The notes: generated by a model not told the origin, from the letters alone. A stretch of 64,000 bases of DNA from Brevibacterium antiquum CNRZ 918 (GCF_900169145.1 NZ_FXZD01000007.1:168454-232453), one strand, 5' to 3'. Counted from the stretch's first letter, positions 54,878-64,000 are shown. Translations and numbers: made by a program.

Positions 54878-57800
54878 ATGGCAGGAGTAGGGGCCAATCT
54901 TGGTACTGGCTTCGTTGATGTGGTTCCTTCGATGCGCGGGATCCAGGGGAAGCTGTCGAAGGGTCTGCGCGGGCCTGCTGCGGCTGCCGGTGGCAGTGCC
55001 GGTAAGTCGATGGGCTCGCGCATGGCCTCGGCGGCCGGCAGAGCCATTAAGACCGGGGCCGTGGTGGGCGTCGCTGCCACTGGCGCAGCTGTTGGGGCTG
55101 CGCTGGTGGGTGGCTTCAAGTCAGCTATCGCCCAGCAGGGCATCCAGGCAACCATGACGGGCCTGTACGACAATGCTGGCAAGGCTGCTGGCACACTCAA
55201 GCAGATCAAGGATCTGTCGAAGACTTCCCCCATTGACTACAAGGCATATGGGGATGCGGCTAATTCGCTGGCCTATGCGGGTGTTGAGGGCAAGGGTGCT
55301 GTCAAGATTCTCGATCAGGTCGGCTGGGCGATCACTGGTGCTGGCGGCGGGGCAACTGAACTCGACCGTGCCATGCAGGGCCTGCTCAAGGGCGTGAATA
55401 ACGGTGGCGTCGTGATGAACGACACGCTGGGCATGATCTCCGATTCTGGCTACCCGATCATTGACGGGCTCAGCGCGAAGTTCGGCGTCGGTGGTGACGC
55501 GATCAAGAAAATGGCGGCTGAAGGAAAGCTCTCCGTCGAAGACGTCATCGACGTGATGAGCAACAAGTTCGGTCCGCTCGTCGGTAAGCAGATCGACGGC
55601 GGCAAGGAGAAGGCGAAGACCTTCGGGGACACGTGGCTGAGGGTCAAGGACAATATCTCTCTGGCTATCGGCGAAAAGATGATCCCGATACTCGAGAAAA
55701 TGTCACCGATTCTCGGAACGATCGGGGACAAGCTCGCCGGCTGGATTGAGAATGTCGACCTGTCGCCGATGGTCGGATGGTTCGAGGGTATCGGCAAGTG
55801 GGCGGGTCAGCTCGATTTCTCATCGTTCGACAATTTCACGAAGTCTCTGAGCGGTGGCGGTGCATCGTCGGCGCTGTCCTCGATCTTCGACTCGGTGAAG
55901 AAGCTCGCCCCGGTTTTCGGTGAGCTGTTCGTGTCAGTACAGAAGTCGGCCCCGGCGTTTGCGACTCTGGCGCGTGGTGGTGTCGACCTTCTGGCGGGTG
56001 CTCTGAAGTTCCTGGCCGATCACATGGACATGATTGTGAAGGCACTGCCGTTCATCATCGGCGGACTCATTGCCTGGCGGGCCGCGACCGCGGTGCAGAC
56101 GAAGCTTTTGGCTGTGCAGGCTCCGATCCTTGCTGCCTCGAATGGTCTGCGTCTGACGGCGGCGATCCTTGAGGGTCGGAATGCTCGGGCGAAGATCGCG
56201 AGCACGGGCGCAACGGCTACGCAGACTGGCGCCGAGAACGTGGGCCTGGCGACGAAGATCCGCACAGTGGCCGCGACGATCGCGCAGAAGACGGCGACGG
56301 TTGCCACGTCGATTGCAACGAAGGCCGCGGCGGCCGGCCAGTGGCTGCTCAACGCGGCCCTGTCGGCGAACCCGATTGGTCTCGTCATTGCCGGTATTGC
56401 TGCGCTCGTGGCTGGCCTGGTGTGGTTCTTCACGAAGACGAAGGTCGGGCAGGCGATCATCCAGTCCGCCTGGGCTGGAATCAAGGTCGCGATCGGTGCG
56501 GTGACGACCTGGTTCACCGGCTCCGTGGTCCCTTGGATCAAGGCGGCGATCGGGATCCTGGTCGCCGGATTCAAGTTCTTCAAGTCTGCGGCGTCGCTTG
56601 CCTGGACCGGCTTCAAGATCGTCCTGTCCACGGTCTGGAACTGGGTGAAGACCTACGTGTTCAATCCGATCGCGAAGGTCGTCTCTGCGACGATCCCGAA
56701 GGCGTTCGGCGTCATGAAGTCCCTGGTCGGGGCTTACATCAACGCATGGAAGCTCGTCATCAACGTGGCGTGGTCGTTTGTGCGCGACAAGATCTTCAAG
56801 CCACTGAAGCACCTGGTGACGGTCACCATCCCCGCCGCCTTCACGCTGTTCAAGAATCTCGTGAAGTCGCGGATGGAGAATTTCCGCGCTTCCATCCTCG
56901 ATAAGTACTCGTGGGTGAAGACTCACGTGTTCAAGCCACTGAAGACTTTCGTCACCGAGACGATTCCCGGCGCGTTCACGAGCTTCAAGGACAAAATCAA
57001 GGCCCGGATGGAGAATTTCAGGGCCTCGATCCTGGATAAGTACTCGTGGGTCCGTGATCACGTATTCTCGCCGCTGCAGAAGCTGATTAAGACGACCGTG
57101 CCGAACGCGTTCGACAAGGGCGTGAAGTCCATCGGCACGTTCTGGGACAAGCTGAAGAAGCTGGCCGCGAAGCCCGTGAACTTTGTCATCGACACGATTT
57201 ATAACAACGGGATCCGTAAACTCTGGAATCCGATCGCCGGCCTCATCGGCAAGGACAAGTGGAAGCTCGATGAGGTCAAGGAACTCAAGTTCCGCACCGG
57301 TGGCAAGGTGTGGGGTGCTGGTACCGAAACGTCCGATTCGATCCCGGCTCGCCTGTCGCGTAATGAGCATGTGCTCACGGCGAAGGATGTGCGCAACCTC
57401 GGCGGCCATGGTGGCGTGTATGCACTGCGCAAGGCCGCACAGCAGGGCTGGACGCCGGGCCTCGCCTCGGGTGGCACTCTCTCGGATGCTGCGCGCTGGC
57501 TCAAGAATCAGGACGTGCGCATCACCGAGTTCAAGGGCTGGGGGCAGAACGTCGGCGGGCACTCCCGCAACTCTCAGCACTACACGGGCCACGCTTTCGA
57601 CGCGAACGCCGGGCCTGGTGGTCAGAATGCGACCGAGCAGCGCATCTTCGACCGGCTCGTGCCGAAGATCCACAAGCTGTTCCCTGACTTGCACACCATC
57701 TGGCGTGCGCCTGGTCACTACAACCACCTCCACGTCGGCACCGGACCCGGCGGAAAGGTCGGCTCGGGCGGTCCTGGTGGTGGCGGGTCCGTCTGGGACA

Positions 57801-58612
57801 TGATCCCAGGCCTCGGGAAGCTGCGCGACCTGAAGGACAAGCTGAAGAACATGGCCTCTGGCCGCTTCGGTGAGGCTATGGGTGGTCTCGGCAAGAAGGC
57901 GATCTCAGGCCTGGTCGACAAAGCGAAGTCCATGGCCGACTGGGCTGGCGACGCTGTCGACAACGTGAAGGGTGGCATCACGAAGGGTGTCGCCTATGGC
58001 AAGGGCCAGACGTGGGCGACCCTGCGCGGCCTGAACTGGTCTCAGCGTAAGGCTATGAACTACATCGTCAGCAAGGAGTCCGGCTGGGATCCGAAGGCAC
58101 AGAACCCTCGCTCCACTGCCTCGGGCCTGCCTCAGATGATCAACTCCACGGCGCGGGACATGCTCGGCGGCGCCCCGGCATCTAGGTTCGGTGTCTTCGA
58201 CCAGCTCGACGGCATGAAGAAGTACGTGAACAAGTTCGGTGGCTGGGAAGGCGCCGAGAAGTTCTGGAAGTCCCACCACTACTACGCGCAGGGCGGGCCA
58301 GTCGCGCCGTCGTCGCTGTCGATGATGTCGGGCAAGATGCCGTCGAAGCCGACCGTCTTTGACGGCGGCGGGTGGCTCACGGACCGCATGGTCGCAGTGC
58401 ACGGGAAGCGTCAGCCGGACGCGGTTCTGTCACAGCAGCAGTGGTCGGACGTGCACCGGCTCGCGGTTGACGGTGGGGGCGAAGGTCGCGGTGGCGTGAA
58501 CCTGACCGTCAACATCAACGGCGACATCGACTCTCGTGCGACCGCCGAGAAGGTTGTAGATGATCTCAGCTTCGAGGTCAAGAGGATCTTTCGTGGAGGG
58601 AAGTACTTGTGA
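54878..58612 (+). CDS. tape measure protein with two cell-wall hydrolase domains
   Basis: A 1244-aa protein that sets tail length and enters the cell with DNA. Hydrophobic helices lie near residues 55-75, 388-405 and 500-522. Four ~45-aa repeats (about residues 590-745; KxxVFxPLxxxVxxTIPxAF type) follow. Residues ~867-950 look like an M15-type D-Ala-D-Ala peptidase (SQHYTGHAFDANAG, YNHLHVG with zinc ligands). Residues ~1055-1130 look like a lytic transglycosylase (IVSKESGWDPKAQN with catalytic Glu, ASGLPQMINSTA). Both could open peptidoglycan at infection. Confidence 0.93.
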   Translation: MAGVGANLGTGFVDVVPSMRGIQGKLSKGLRGPAAAAGGSAGKSMGSRMASAAGRAIKTGAVVGVAATGAAVGAALVGGFKSAIAQQGIQATMTGLYDNAGKAAGTLKQIKDLSKTSPIDYKAYGDAANSLAYAGVEGKGAVKILDQVGWAITGAGGGATELDRAMQGLLKGVNNGGVVMNDTLGMISDSGYPIIDGLSAKFGVGGDAIKKMAAEGKLSVEDVIDVMSNKFGPLVGKQIDGGKEKAKTFGDTWLRVKDNISLAIGEKMIPILEKMSPILGTIGDKLAGWIENVDLSPMVGWFEGIGKWAGQLDFSSFDNFTKSLSGGGASSALSSIFDSVKKLAPVFGELFVSVQKSAPAFATLARGGVDLLAGALKFLADHMDMIVKALPFIIGGLIAWRAATAVQTKLLAVQAPILAASNGLRLTAAILEGRNARAKIASTGATATQTGAENVGLATKIRTVAATIAQKTATVATSIATKAAAAGQWLLNAALSANPIGLVIAGIAALVAGLVWFFTKTKVGQAIIQSAWAGIKVAIGAVTTWFTGSVVPWIKAAIGILVAGFKFFKSAASLAWTGFKIVLSTVWNWVKTYVFNPIAKVVSATIPKAFGVMKSLVGAYINAWKLVINVAWSFVRDKIFKPLKHLVTVTIPAAFTLFKNLVKSRMENFRASILDKYSWVKTHVFKPLKTFVTETIPGAFTSFKDKIKARMENFRASILDKYSWVRDHVFSPLQKLIKTTVPNAFDKGVKSIGTFWDKLKKLAAKPVNFVIDTIYNNGIRKLWNPIAGLIGKDKWKLDEVKELKFRTGGKVWGAGTETSDSIPARLSRNEHVLTAKDVRNLGGHGGVYALRKAAQQGWTPGLASGGTLSDAARWLKNQDVRITEFKGWGQNVGGHSRNSQHYTGHAFDANAGPGGQNATEQRIFDRLVPKIHKLFPDLHTIWRAPGHYNHLHVGTGPGGKVGSGGPGGGGSVWDMIPGLGKLRDLKDKLKNMASGRFGEAMGGLGKKAISGLVDKAKSMADWAGDAVDNVKGGITKGVAYGKGQTWATLRGLNWSQRKAMNYIVSKESGWDPKAQNPRSTASGLPQMINSTARDMLGGAPASRFGVFDQLDGMKKYVNKFGGWEGAEKFWKSHHYYAQGGPVAPSSLSMMSGKMPSKPTVFDGGGWLTDRMVAVHGKRQPDAVLSQQQWSDVHRLAVDGGGEGRGGVNLTVNINGDIDSRATAEKVVDDLSFEVKRIFRGGKYL
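56642..57120 (+). repeat. four ~135-bp in-frame repeats in the tape measure gene
   Basis: Repeat units start near 56650, 56790, 56922 and 57057. The last two are nearly identical at DNA level (cggatggagaatttc followed by tcctcgataagtactcgtgg-type sequence). Each encodes about 45 residues with VFxPL and TxPxAF. Confidence 0.8.
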
Positions 58613-59178
58613 GTGAAAAAATCTGCCTCGTCATCGACTGTGGGCGACCCGGCGTCCGGCGCAAATACTGCTCCATGCACTATCAGCGCTTCATGAAGAC
58701 TGGTAGCCCACTCGTCGGCGCCAGGACAAAAACGCCAGAAGACGCCTTCGCGAAATTCGCGGTATCCGTTGCAGGCGGATGCTTGCTTTGGACCGCCGGA
58801 AAGGACCGGGACGGCTACGGGAACATTGCGGTCTACGGGCGAAAAACTCGCGCACACCGCTACGCCTGGGAGCGTATCTACGGTCCTATGCCGGACGGTA
58901 TGCAAGTAGATCACAAATGCTGGAATCCATCGTGCGTGAACATCGAGCACCTAAGGCTCGCTAATCACGCTGAAAACCAGCACTACCGCAACGGATCGCA
59001 CCGCGGCAGCAAGACCGGGTTTCGCAACGTTTACGATCGTGGAACCCACTTCCAGGTGATGATCGGACGCAACGGCAAGCAGCGACACTACGGCACGTTC
59101 GCGACGATCGAAGAAGCGGTCGATGCCGCCGAGCTGAAGCGCGCTGAGCTCTTCGGCGAGTTCGCAGGTAGGGGCTGA
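58609..59178 (+). CDS. HNH homing endonuclease with AP2-like C-terminus
   Basis: A 189-aa nuclease between the tape measure and distal tail genes. It has a short Cys/His N-terminus (CLVIDCGRPGVRRKYCSMHY), the HNH core (TRAHRYAWERIYGPMPDGMQ, VDHKCWNPSCVNIEHLRLAN) and a C-terminal AP2-type part (GFRNVYDRGTHFQVMIGRNG, YGTFATIEEAVDAAELKR). It is not a tail protein; it is probably a selfish insertion. GTG 58609 overlaps the tape measure stop by 4 nt, with ggaggg 7 nt upstream. Confidence 0.88.
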   Translation: MSEKICLVIDCGRPGVRRKYCSMHYQRFMKTGSPLVGARTKTPEDAFAKFAVSVAGGCLLWTAGKDRDGYGNIAVYGRKTRAHRYAWERIYGPMPDGMQVDHKCWNPSCVNIEHLRLANHAENQHYRNGSHRGSKTGFRNVYDRGTHFQVMIGRNGKQRHYGTFATIEEAVDAAELKRAELFGEFAGRG

Positions 59179-59180
59179 GT

Positions 59181-60050
59181 ATGCCTGACTTCGATATAGA
59201 ACTTAACGGGACCATGATCGGCCCCGAGCACGGATTCTTCGCCTCCGACCTTGACCTCGGGGGGCTGGAATTCCGCGACCAGGACAAGGACGTGCCGGGA
59301 GGCAATGGTCGCCTGTTCGGGCGCGATTACGCCACGGCGGCACCGATCACCCTAACGCTGGAGTCCATGGCTGACACGGTCGCTGAGGCGAAGGCGGACA
59401 TGCGTGCGCTCATGTCGGCGTGGCGGTGGACGCAGGGCCGGGACAATCCGGGCGCGTACACGTACCTGTCGGTGACGATCGCGGGGGAGCGGTCCACGTT
59501 CTACGGCAGGCCGCGCAAGATCAAGCCGGACGTATCGGCGGGCACCTTCCACTCCGGTGGGGTGACATTGTCGGCGGAGTTCGTGCCGATGATCGACCTC
59601 GTATTCCTCGGCACGGGGCGGTCGGTCGACATCACGATCCTCGGCAACCAGGACCAGGGGCTCGAGGTCCCAGTGGAGGTGCCAGCGTTCCTTGAGGGTG
59701 AGCAGCGGCCGCGTGAGGGCCAGATCGTCAACGGTGGTACTGAGCCGGTCCCGTTCACTGCGCGCTTCTATGGCCCGGTGTCGAATCCGTCAATCAGCTC
59801 CCCGGCGGGCGATTGGGAGATCAGCCTGGACACGACGATCGCCTATGACCAGGTGCTCGTGGTGGACACGCTCGGGCACACGGTGATCCGGGAGGAAGAC
59901 GGAGCGAGCTTCGCACACGCGCTCAGCTACGACTCGGACCTGTCCGCGCTTTTGCCTGCGGGCACGTCGGAAGTGTTCTTCAAGGGCACTGACTCATCGA
60001 ATACGGCACACGTCACTATCGAGTGGTCCGAGGGGACCACCGGAATCTAA
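59181..60050 (+). CDS. distal tail protein (Dit-like)
   Basis: A 289-aa tail-tip hub protein. N-terminal beta domain with DFDIELNGTMIGPEHGFFAS and GRDYATAAPITLTLESMADT; middle FYGRPRKIKPDVSAG; C-terminal galectin-like beta part (FTARFYGPVSNPSI). ATG 59181 follows the HNH stop by 2 bp. Confidence 0.8.
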   Translation: MPDFDIELNGTMIGPEHGFFASDLDLGGLEFRDQDKDVPGGNGRLFGRDYATAAPITLTLESMADTVAEAKADMRALMSAWRWTQGRDNPGAYTYLSVTIAGERSTFYGRPRKIKPDVSAGTFHSGGVTLSAEFVPMIDLVFLGTGRSVDITILGNQDQGLEVPVEVPAFLEGEQRPREGQIVNGGTEPVPFTARFYGPVSNPSISSPAGDWEISLDTTIAYDQVLVVDTLGHTVIREEDGASFAHALSYDSDLSALLPAGTSEVFFKGTDSSNTAHVTIEWSEGTTGI

Positions 60051-60061
60051 GGAGATACATC

Positions 60062-61084
60062 ATGGCACTAGATCCGGTCCCTACATGGATCCACGGAGCA
60101 AAGCATTCGGGCGACATTCTGCGGCAGGGGACGTTCAATCAGACGGGCGGCGCTGAGGGTGTGTCGTCGCCGACAGCGTTCCGGGTGCGGGCCACACAGA
60201 CGCCTTCGAATAAGGTGCGTGTCGATCCGGGTGGTCTGCTTATGCTGTCGCCGTGGGACGAGGGGCAGACGTATTCGATGCGCAACGCCTCGGAGACGCT
60301 GGTCGAGGTTCCGGCGTCGTCGTCCTTGTCCGCGAACACGTGGTACATCAATGCGTGGGTGAACGACCCCAAAAAACCAGGCGGCACCGAGCCTGTGAGC
60401 GTCCCATACGGCCCGTACAACTTCCTCACCTGCGACCCGGAGCCGAAGGACAATAATCCGGCGTATGCGTGCGCGAAGATCGTCGTCCCTAAGTCCACTG
60501 CAATCGTCGAGCAGGACATGATCACGGACCTGCGCGAGCTGGCTCAGCCGCACCGCCAGCAGCTCATGTTCGGTCGGCCTCGGATCACTGAGGATGAGTC
60601 GCGTAACTTGGGGCTCACTGTCGCGGCAGGTGGCGAATACTTCCCAGGCGGCAACGGGGCACCCAATACGTTCAAGGTGTTCGTTCCCACTTGGGCGACA
60701 CACATTCTTGTGGATGCGTCGTGGATGAGCGTCAGGTACGCAGGCAGCTCGAACCCCTATGGGCAGTATTGGATCGAGTATGGCGACGAGTACAAGGATC
60801 GCACCTGGCCGGGGAATCGGCAGTATGAGTTCGCCACCCAGACGTTCGCGTTCAACTCTCCTGGGACGAGTAACAATGTGATGCGTATGGATTGGCGTCT
60901 CATGTCATCTCAGCATATTGACCCAAAGCTGCGCGGGAAGACGATCACCATGGCATTCAAGGCTGGCCGCCAGGACTCCGGCCCCTCGGCGGACGTGTCG
61001 ATGGACGCCCTGTCAGGCCTGGGCATGCAGTTGGCGTTCGTACAGACCACGCTTGACCCGAAGTCGAACGAGGATCCGGCCTGA
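60062..61084 (+). CDS. minor tail protein, unknown type
   Basis: A 340-aa protein. Residues ~1-165 look like an actinophage tail-tip N-domain (GDILRQGTFNQTGGAEGVSS, VRVDPGGLLMLSPWDEGQTY). The C-terminal half is beta-rich and aromatic (WMSVRYAGSSNPYGQYWIEY), as in receptor or sugar-binding domains. It may contact the host surface (inference). taaggag is 8 nt before the ATG. Confidence 0.7.
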   Translation: MALDPVPTWIHGAKHSGDILRQGTFNQTGGAEGVSSPTAFRVRATQTPSNKVRVDPGGLLMLSPWDEGQTYSMRNASETLVEVPASSSLSANTWYINAWVNDPKKPGGTEPVSVPYGPYNFLTCDPEPKDNNPAYACAKIVVPKSTAIVEQDMITDLRELAQPHRQQLMFGRPRITEDESRNLGLTVAAGGEYFPGGNGAPNTFKVFVPTWATHILVDASWMSVRYAGSSNPYGQYWIEYGDEYKDRTWPGNRQYEFATQTFAFNSPGTSNNVMRMDWRLMSSQHIDPKLRGKTITMAFKAGRQDSGPSADVSMDALSGLGMQLAFVQTTLDPKSNEDPA

Positions 61085-62226
61085 TGAAGCAAGGCTGGCG
61101 GCATCATGTGGTGCGTGCGAATGGTGACGGGACGATCACCCCCGTCCAGTGGGACGTGCCCATCTCGGGTGCGGGTCCGCTCACTGATCTGTCGGGGCCA
61201 GGGGCATTCGAGGGGACGATCACGCCGGAGGTCATGCGCCTGAAGGACGAGGGTGGGCCGCTGATCGTGCCGTGGTCGACGGTGGTGCTTTCGGAGCGTG
61301 ACGAGCAGCTGAAAGCCGTGTCGTTGATTACGGATGTGAACGAGAACGGCCCAGACCTCGGCCTGTCCGGGGTCGGCTATGGCGGGTACGCGGCGCAACC
61401 GTACACGGGCGAGACCTTCGAGGGCGTGAAGGTCGACCCGCTGGATCAGGTGCGGCGCATGTGGAACCACCTGCAAGGGCTCAAGGGCGGCGGCAGTGAC
61501 CTCGGCGTCGTCATTGATGATACGACCTCACCTGTGCGCATCGGTGAGGAACCGCGTGACGTGTCGTTCTCGACCGGCGACGGGCAAGACGTCGAGTTCG
61601 AGGCTGGCCCGTATGTGCTCGCCCGGTGGAAGACCGACGATATGGCGAAGGAGATTGACTCCCTGGCCGAACAAACTCCGTTCGACTACCGGATGGAACA
61701 CAAATGGAAGCCGAACAGGGATGACGGCATTGAGTCATTCCTGCGCATCGGATACCCGAAGATCGGGGTGCGGCGGAACCGGCTGCGCTTCGTCGTCGGT
61801 GAGAACGTGATCGTTCGCCCGCAGATTCAGTGGGACGGCGACGACTACGCCTCGGATGTGCTATTCCTCGGCGCCGGTGAGGGTCGGGAGCAGCGGTGGG
61901 CGCGTGTGGCGCATGTGACGGGTGATCGTCTGCGCCGGTGCGTCGTCGTCTCTGACAAGTCGGTCACGTCGGGCAAGGCGGCTGAGAAGTCTGCCTGGGC
62001 GGAGCTCGACCTACGCCTGGGCATCGAGGATATCACCGAGATCACAGTCACAGACCATCACAATGCTCGGTTCAACACCTGGGGTCTCGGTGACGAGATC
62101 CTCATTACGACCCCCGCCGGATGGGCGCAGAAGATGCGGCTGTGGGTGCGGGTGTTGGCCGAGAAGTGGGATTGCGATAAGGACGAGCTGACGTTGACTG
62201 TCAAGCGTGTGGAGAAGGTGTCATGA
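61084..62226 (+). CDS. tail protein (Gp37-like, baseplate hub type)
   Basis: A 380-aa protein similar in layout to the ReqiPepy6 Gp37-like tail proteins: N-terminal ligand part with GPGAFEGTITPEVMRLKDEG and DQVRRMWNHLQGLKGGG, and C-terminal WRVRVLAEKWDCDKDELTLT-like end (RLWVRVLAEKWD). Such proteins form the tail-tip ring through which DNA passes. Overlaps its neighbours by 1 and 4 nt. Confidence 0.72.
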   Translation: MKQGWRHHVVRANGDGTITPVQWDVPISGAGPLTDLSGPGAFEGTITPEVMRLKDEGGPLIVPWSTVVLSERDEQLKAVSLITDVNENGPDLGLSGVGYGGYAAQPYTGETFEGVKVDPLDQVRRMWNHLQGLKGGGSDLGVVIDDTTSPVRIGEEPRDVSFSTGDGQDVEFEAGPYVLARWKTDDMAKEIDSLAEQTPFDYRMEHKWKPNRDDGIESFLRIGYPKIGVRRNRLRFVVGENVIVRPQIQWDGDDYASDVLFLGAGEGREQRWARVAHVTGDRLRRCVVVSDKSVTSGKAAEKSAWAELDLRLGIEDITEITVTDHHNARFNTWGLGDEILITTPAGWAQKMRLWVRVLAEKWDCDKDELTLTVKRVEKVS

Positions 62227-63782
62227 CTAGCATTGAAGCGAAGCGTCTCGCCCAGCGGATTGCCCGGATTGAGCGCGAGCAGGCGAATCAGGGGAAGCCT
62301 CAGCTGGCGTACTCGAGCATTGAGAACGGCAACCTCAAGTCTTATGAGGGCAATGACCTGAAGATGGTTGTGGGCCTGCAGGATGATGGTGGGCAGGCGA
62401 CGACCGTGTTCAACGGCCCGACCCCACCGACACCGATCAATTACACGGTGACGGTGGATCATGGTTCGCTCACGGTTCATTGGGATGGTGAGTTCGAGGA
62501 TGGTGCTGTTGCCCCGTCTGACTGGGCGCGATGGACAGCGTATGCACAGGAGGGTGGCGCTGTCACCCCGTCGCGTGTGACTGCTATTGGTGGCACGGAC
62601 TCGGCTAGTGGCGGTGAGGTCACTGCGGGCGTGCTGAAGGGCCAGTGGACTGTGACTGTGCTGGCATGGTCGCAGGCTGGCAAACCGTCTTCAATGGGCC
62701 TTCCTGTGACTGTTGATGTTCCTGGTTATGGGGACATTGTTTTGGCTGAGATTGATGCTGCTGAGACCCTCATCAAGAACGGCAGCGACATTCTGGTGTC
62801 GGCGCAGGACACGTTGGGTGGCAAACTGGATTCCGCGTTCGGTTCCATCGACTCGATTAATGATGACATGTCTGATCTGGGTGACGCTGTTGCGGGTGCT
62901 GTGGTGTCGGCGAACGGGAAGAACACGGTCACGTACGATGACCGGCCACCCACGGGCACGGATGAGGGTATCACTGGGGACTCATGGTTCGTGGGGCAGG
63001 TCGGGCGGCCGGAAGATGTCGTTGAGGCAACGAACCTTTTAGCGAACCCGTCGTTTGAGACTGAGGTTCTGCCCGGATACTTCACGCTGAACACTTCTCG
63101 CTCGTCAAACCCGATGGGAGTCGTTTCTGGTTCGTACTGCATGGCAATGGCCACAGCCTCTGCCTCGGGATCGAACTGGACCGGGCTGGATACGTTGCCC
63201 GTTTCGTTGTTCCCCGCCAGCAAATGGGTGGCGTTCGGTCTTACTGTAGCTGGTGCTACCGGCGCAAAGTTCATTGACGTGTGGGCGGACTTCTACAACG
63301 GATCAACACGGGTGGCCACTACCAGTGATGCGTATGCGCCGATCAGTGCCGAACAGTCGCGGATTGTGCGTGCCATTCAGGTGCCGAGTGTTGCGTTTAC
63401 TCAGGTTCGGTTCTTGGTCCGTCTGCGTAACAGTGCCTCTGGTGGCGCTCCGGCGGATGGTGTGACATACACCGATGCGTGGCAGATTGTGGTTGCTGAT
63501 ACCGAAGCCAAGGCGCGCTCTATCGTGGGCCAATATTTCGACGGCGACACCCCATCCGGCACCACGAATAACGAGTCGCATTACCGTTGGACGGGCACCT
63601 CGCATGCGTCCACGTCGGAGAAGTACCTGCCCGCAACAGATGGCCTGTCCGAGAATTGGAATGTGACCGCCCAGTACCGGCATGACGGCAACGGTTGGGT
63701 GGAAGTGGAGTTGTCGCATCATGTGATTTCGTCTGCCGATGTGGGCAAACTTGTTGCGGGTAGTGCAACAATTAAGGAAGCG
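62223..63782 (+). pseudogene. minor tail protein, disrupted by IS3-family element
   Basis: 520 codons of a large tail protein remain before the insertion. Residues ~1-60 are a helical start (SIEAKRLAQRIARIEREQAN), then a fibronectin-like or Ig-like part (~65-160), an Asp/Asn helix, a CBM-like domain (ATNLLANPSFETEVLPGYFT) and an end domain (IVGQYFDGDTPSG; YRHDGNGWVEVELSHHVISS). The frame passes into the IS at 63783 and stays open to the window end, so a chimeric product is possible. The 3' part of the gene should lie on the far side of the IS. Confidence 0.85.
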
Positions 63783-64000
63783 TGTCAAGCACCGGGTTTC
63801 ATAGAGGCTGTTTTTCCTGGTTTTCTATGCAGCTACGCTCGCGGTCGCACCCTGGTTGGTCCACTCAGCTTGAACCTCGAACGGAGGTCGATATCCGATC
63901 GCCGAATGCAGTCGTTGCCGGTTGTACCACCCGATCCATTTCGATGTCGCTGCCATCACCTCGATCAACCCCGACCATTCGCGACGGTCGATCAGTTCCG
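63783..64000. mobile_element. IS3-family insertion sequence, one end
   Basis: Starts with TGTCAAGCACCGGG, a TG-type terminal inverted repeat end. It contains the C-terminal coding end of a transposase on the minus strand. Inserted inside the tail gene. The other end and target duplication are outside the window. Confidence 0.85.
63825..64000 (-). CDS. IS3-family transposase (OrfB), C-terminal end
   Basis: The last 58 codons, partial at the right edge. The product ends with WIGWYNRQRLHSAIGYRPPF and VQAEWTNQGATASVAA. YNRQRLHSAIGYRPPFE is the highly conserved end of IS3-group DDE transposases. The catalytic Asp and Glu are mostly outside the window. It reads leftward, opposite to the tail gene. 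Confidence 0.92.
   Translation of the reverse strand, partial: ELIDRREWSGLIEVMAATSKWIGWYNRQRLHSAIGYRPPFEVQAEWTNQGATASVAA

Larger units (their letters stand above)
28286..64000. mobile_element. integrated siphovirus-type prophage, right end not included
   Basis: Contiguous phage modules run from integrase to minor tail genes: lysogeny control, recombination, replication, packaging, head, connector and tail, all in the usual order. The HK97-type head and the tape measure plus two tail chaperones indicate a long non-contractile tail. No lysis cassette or attR is visible. An IS3-family element interrupts the last tail gene, so the phage is probably defective unless that insertion is recent and excisable. 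Confidence 0.95.

Noticed and set aside
55934..57733. 599-aa minus-strand frame opposite the tape measure
   Set aside because: Arg/Asp/Leu-rich antisense product with no motifs.

Overview
The window is a high-GC actinobacterial chromosome segment followed by most of an integrated tailed phage. The host is probably a member of the Micrococcales; Brevibacterium is my impression from gene order and protein style and was not tested. The first ~27.7 kb closely follows the Mycobacterium tuberculosis order argS-lysA-thrA-thrC-thrB-rho-prfA-prmC-sua5-wecA-atpI-atpBEFHAGDC-DUF2550-murA, with nucS and a thiolase further along.

Host region (1-28285). It starts with the end of an ABC permease and a CynX/NimT-type exporter. 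Next comes an aspartate-family block: an ArgS-like protein without a catalytic domain, then lysA, hom, thrC and thrB. Translation and termination genes follow (rho, prfA, prmC, tsaC/sua5), then a WecA-like transferase, the complete F1Fo ATP synthase operon, a DUF2550 membrane protein and murA. Convergent nucS, a small zinc-ribbon protein, a DivIVA/Scy-like coiled-coil protein, an acetyl-CoA acetyltransferase, a thiamine-binding-fold protein and a small membrane protein complete the host part. It ends in a tRNA-Arg(TCT) gene.

Prophage (from ~28.26 kb to beyond the window end). A tyrosine integrase lies next to the tRNA and reads back towards it. It is the last gene of a leftward lysogeny operon: XRE repressor, unknown 108-aa protein, HTH protein, integrase. 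A divergent operator region separates this from a long rightward early operon of tightly overlapping small genes. That operon contains a Cro-like protein, a GIY-YIG/MUG113 protein, YqaJ exonuclease, RecT annealing protein, an orphan DNA methyltransferase, a RusA resolvase, a replication protein, DnaB helicase, SSB and HNH nucleases. The late region is HK97-type and siphoviral: terminase, a portal fused to a MuF-like domain, protease, capsid, connectors, major tail protein, two tail chaperones joined by a probable -1 frameshift, a 1244-aa tape measure with two wall-hydrolase domains, and minor tail proteins.

The last tail gene is broken at 63782/63783 by an IS3-family element whose transposase C-terminus reads in from the right edge. 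Lysis genes and attR are not in the window. No CRISPR array and no gene-free stretch above 300 bp was seen. The least explained parts are the 108-aa lysogeny-operon protein, the coiled-coil MUG113 protein, the zinc-finger/Myb-like protein, the duplicated microproteins flanking rusA, and the G-rich tract near 44.7 kb.
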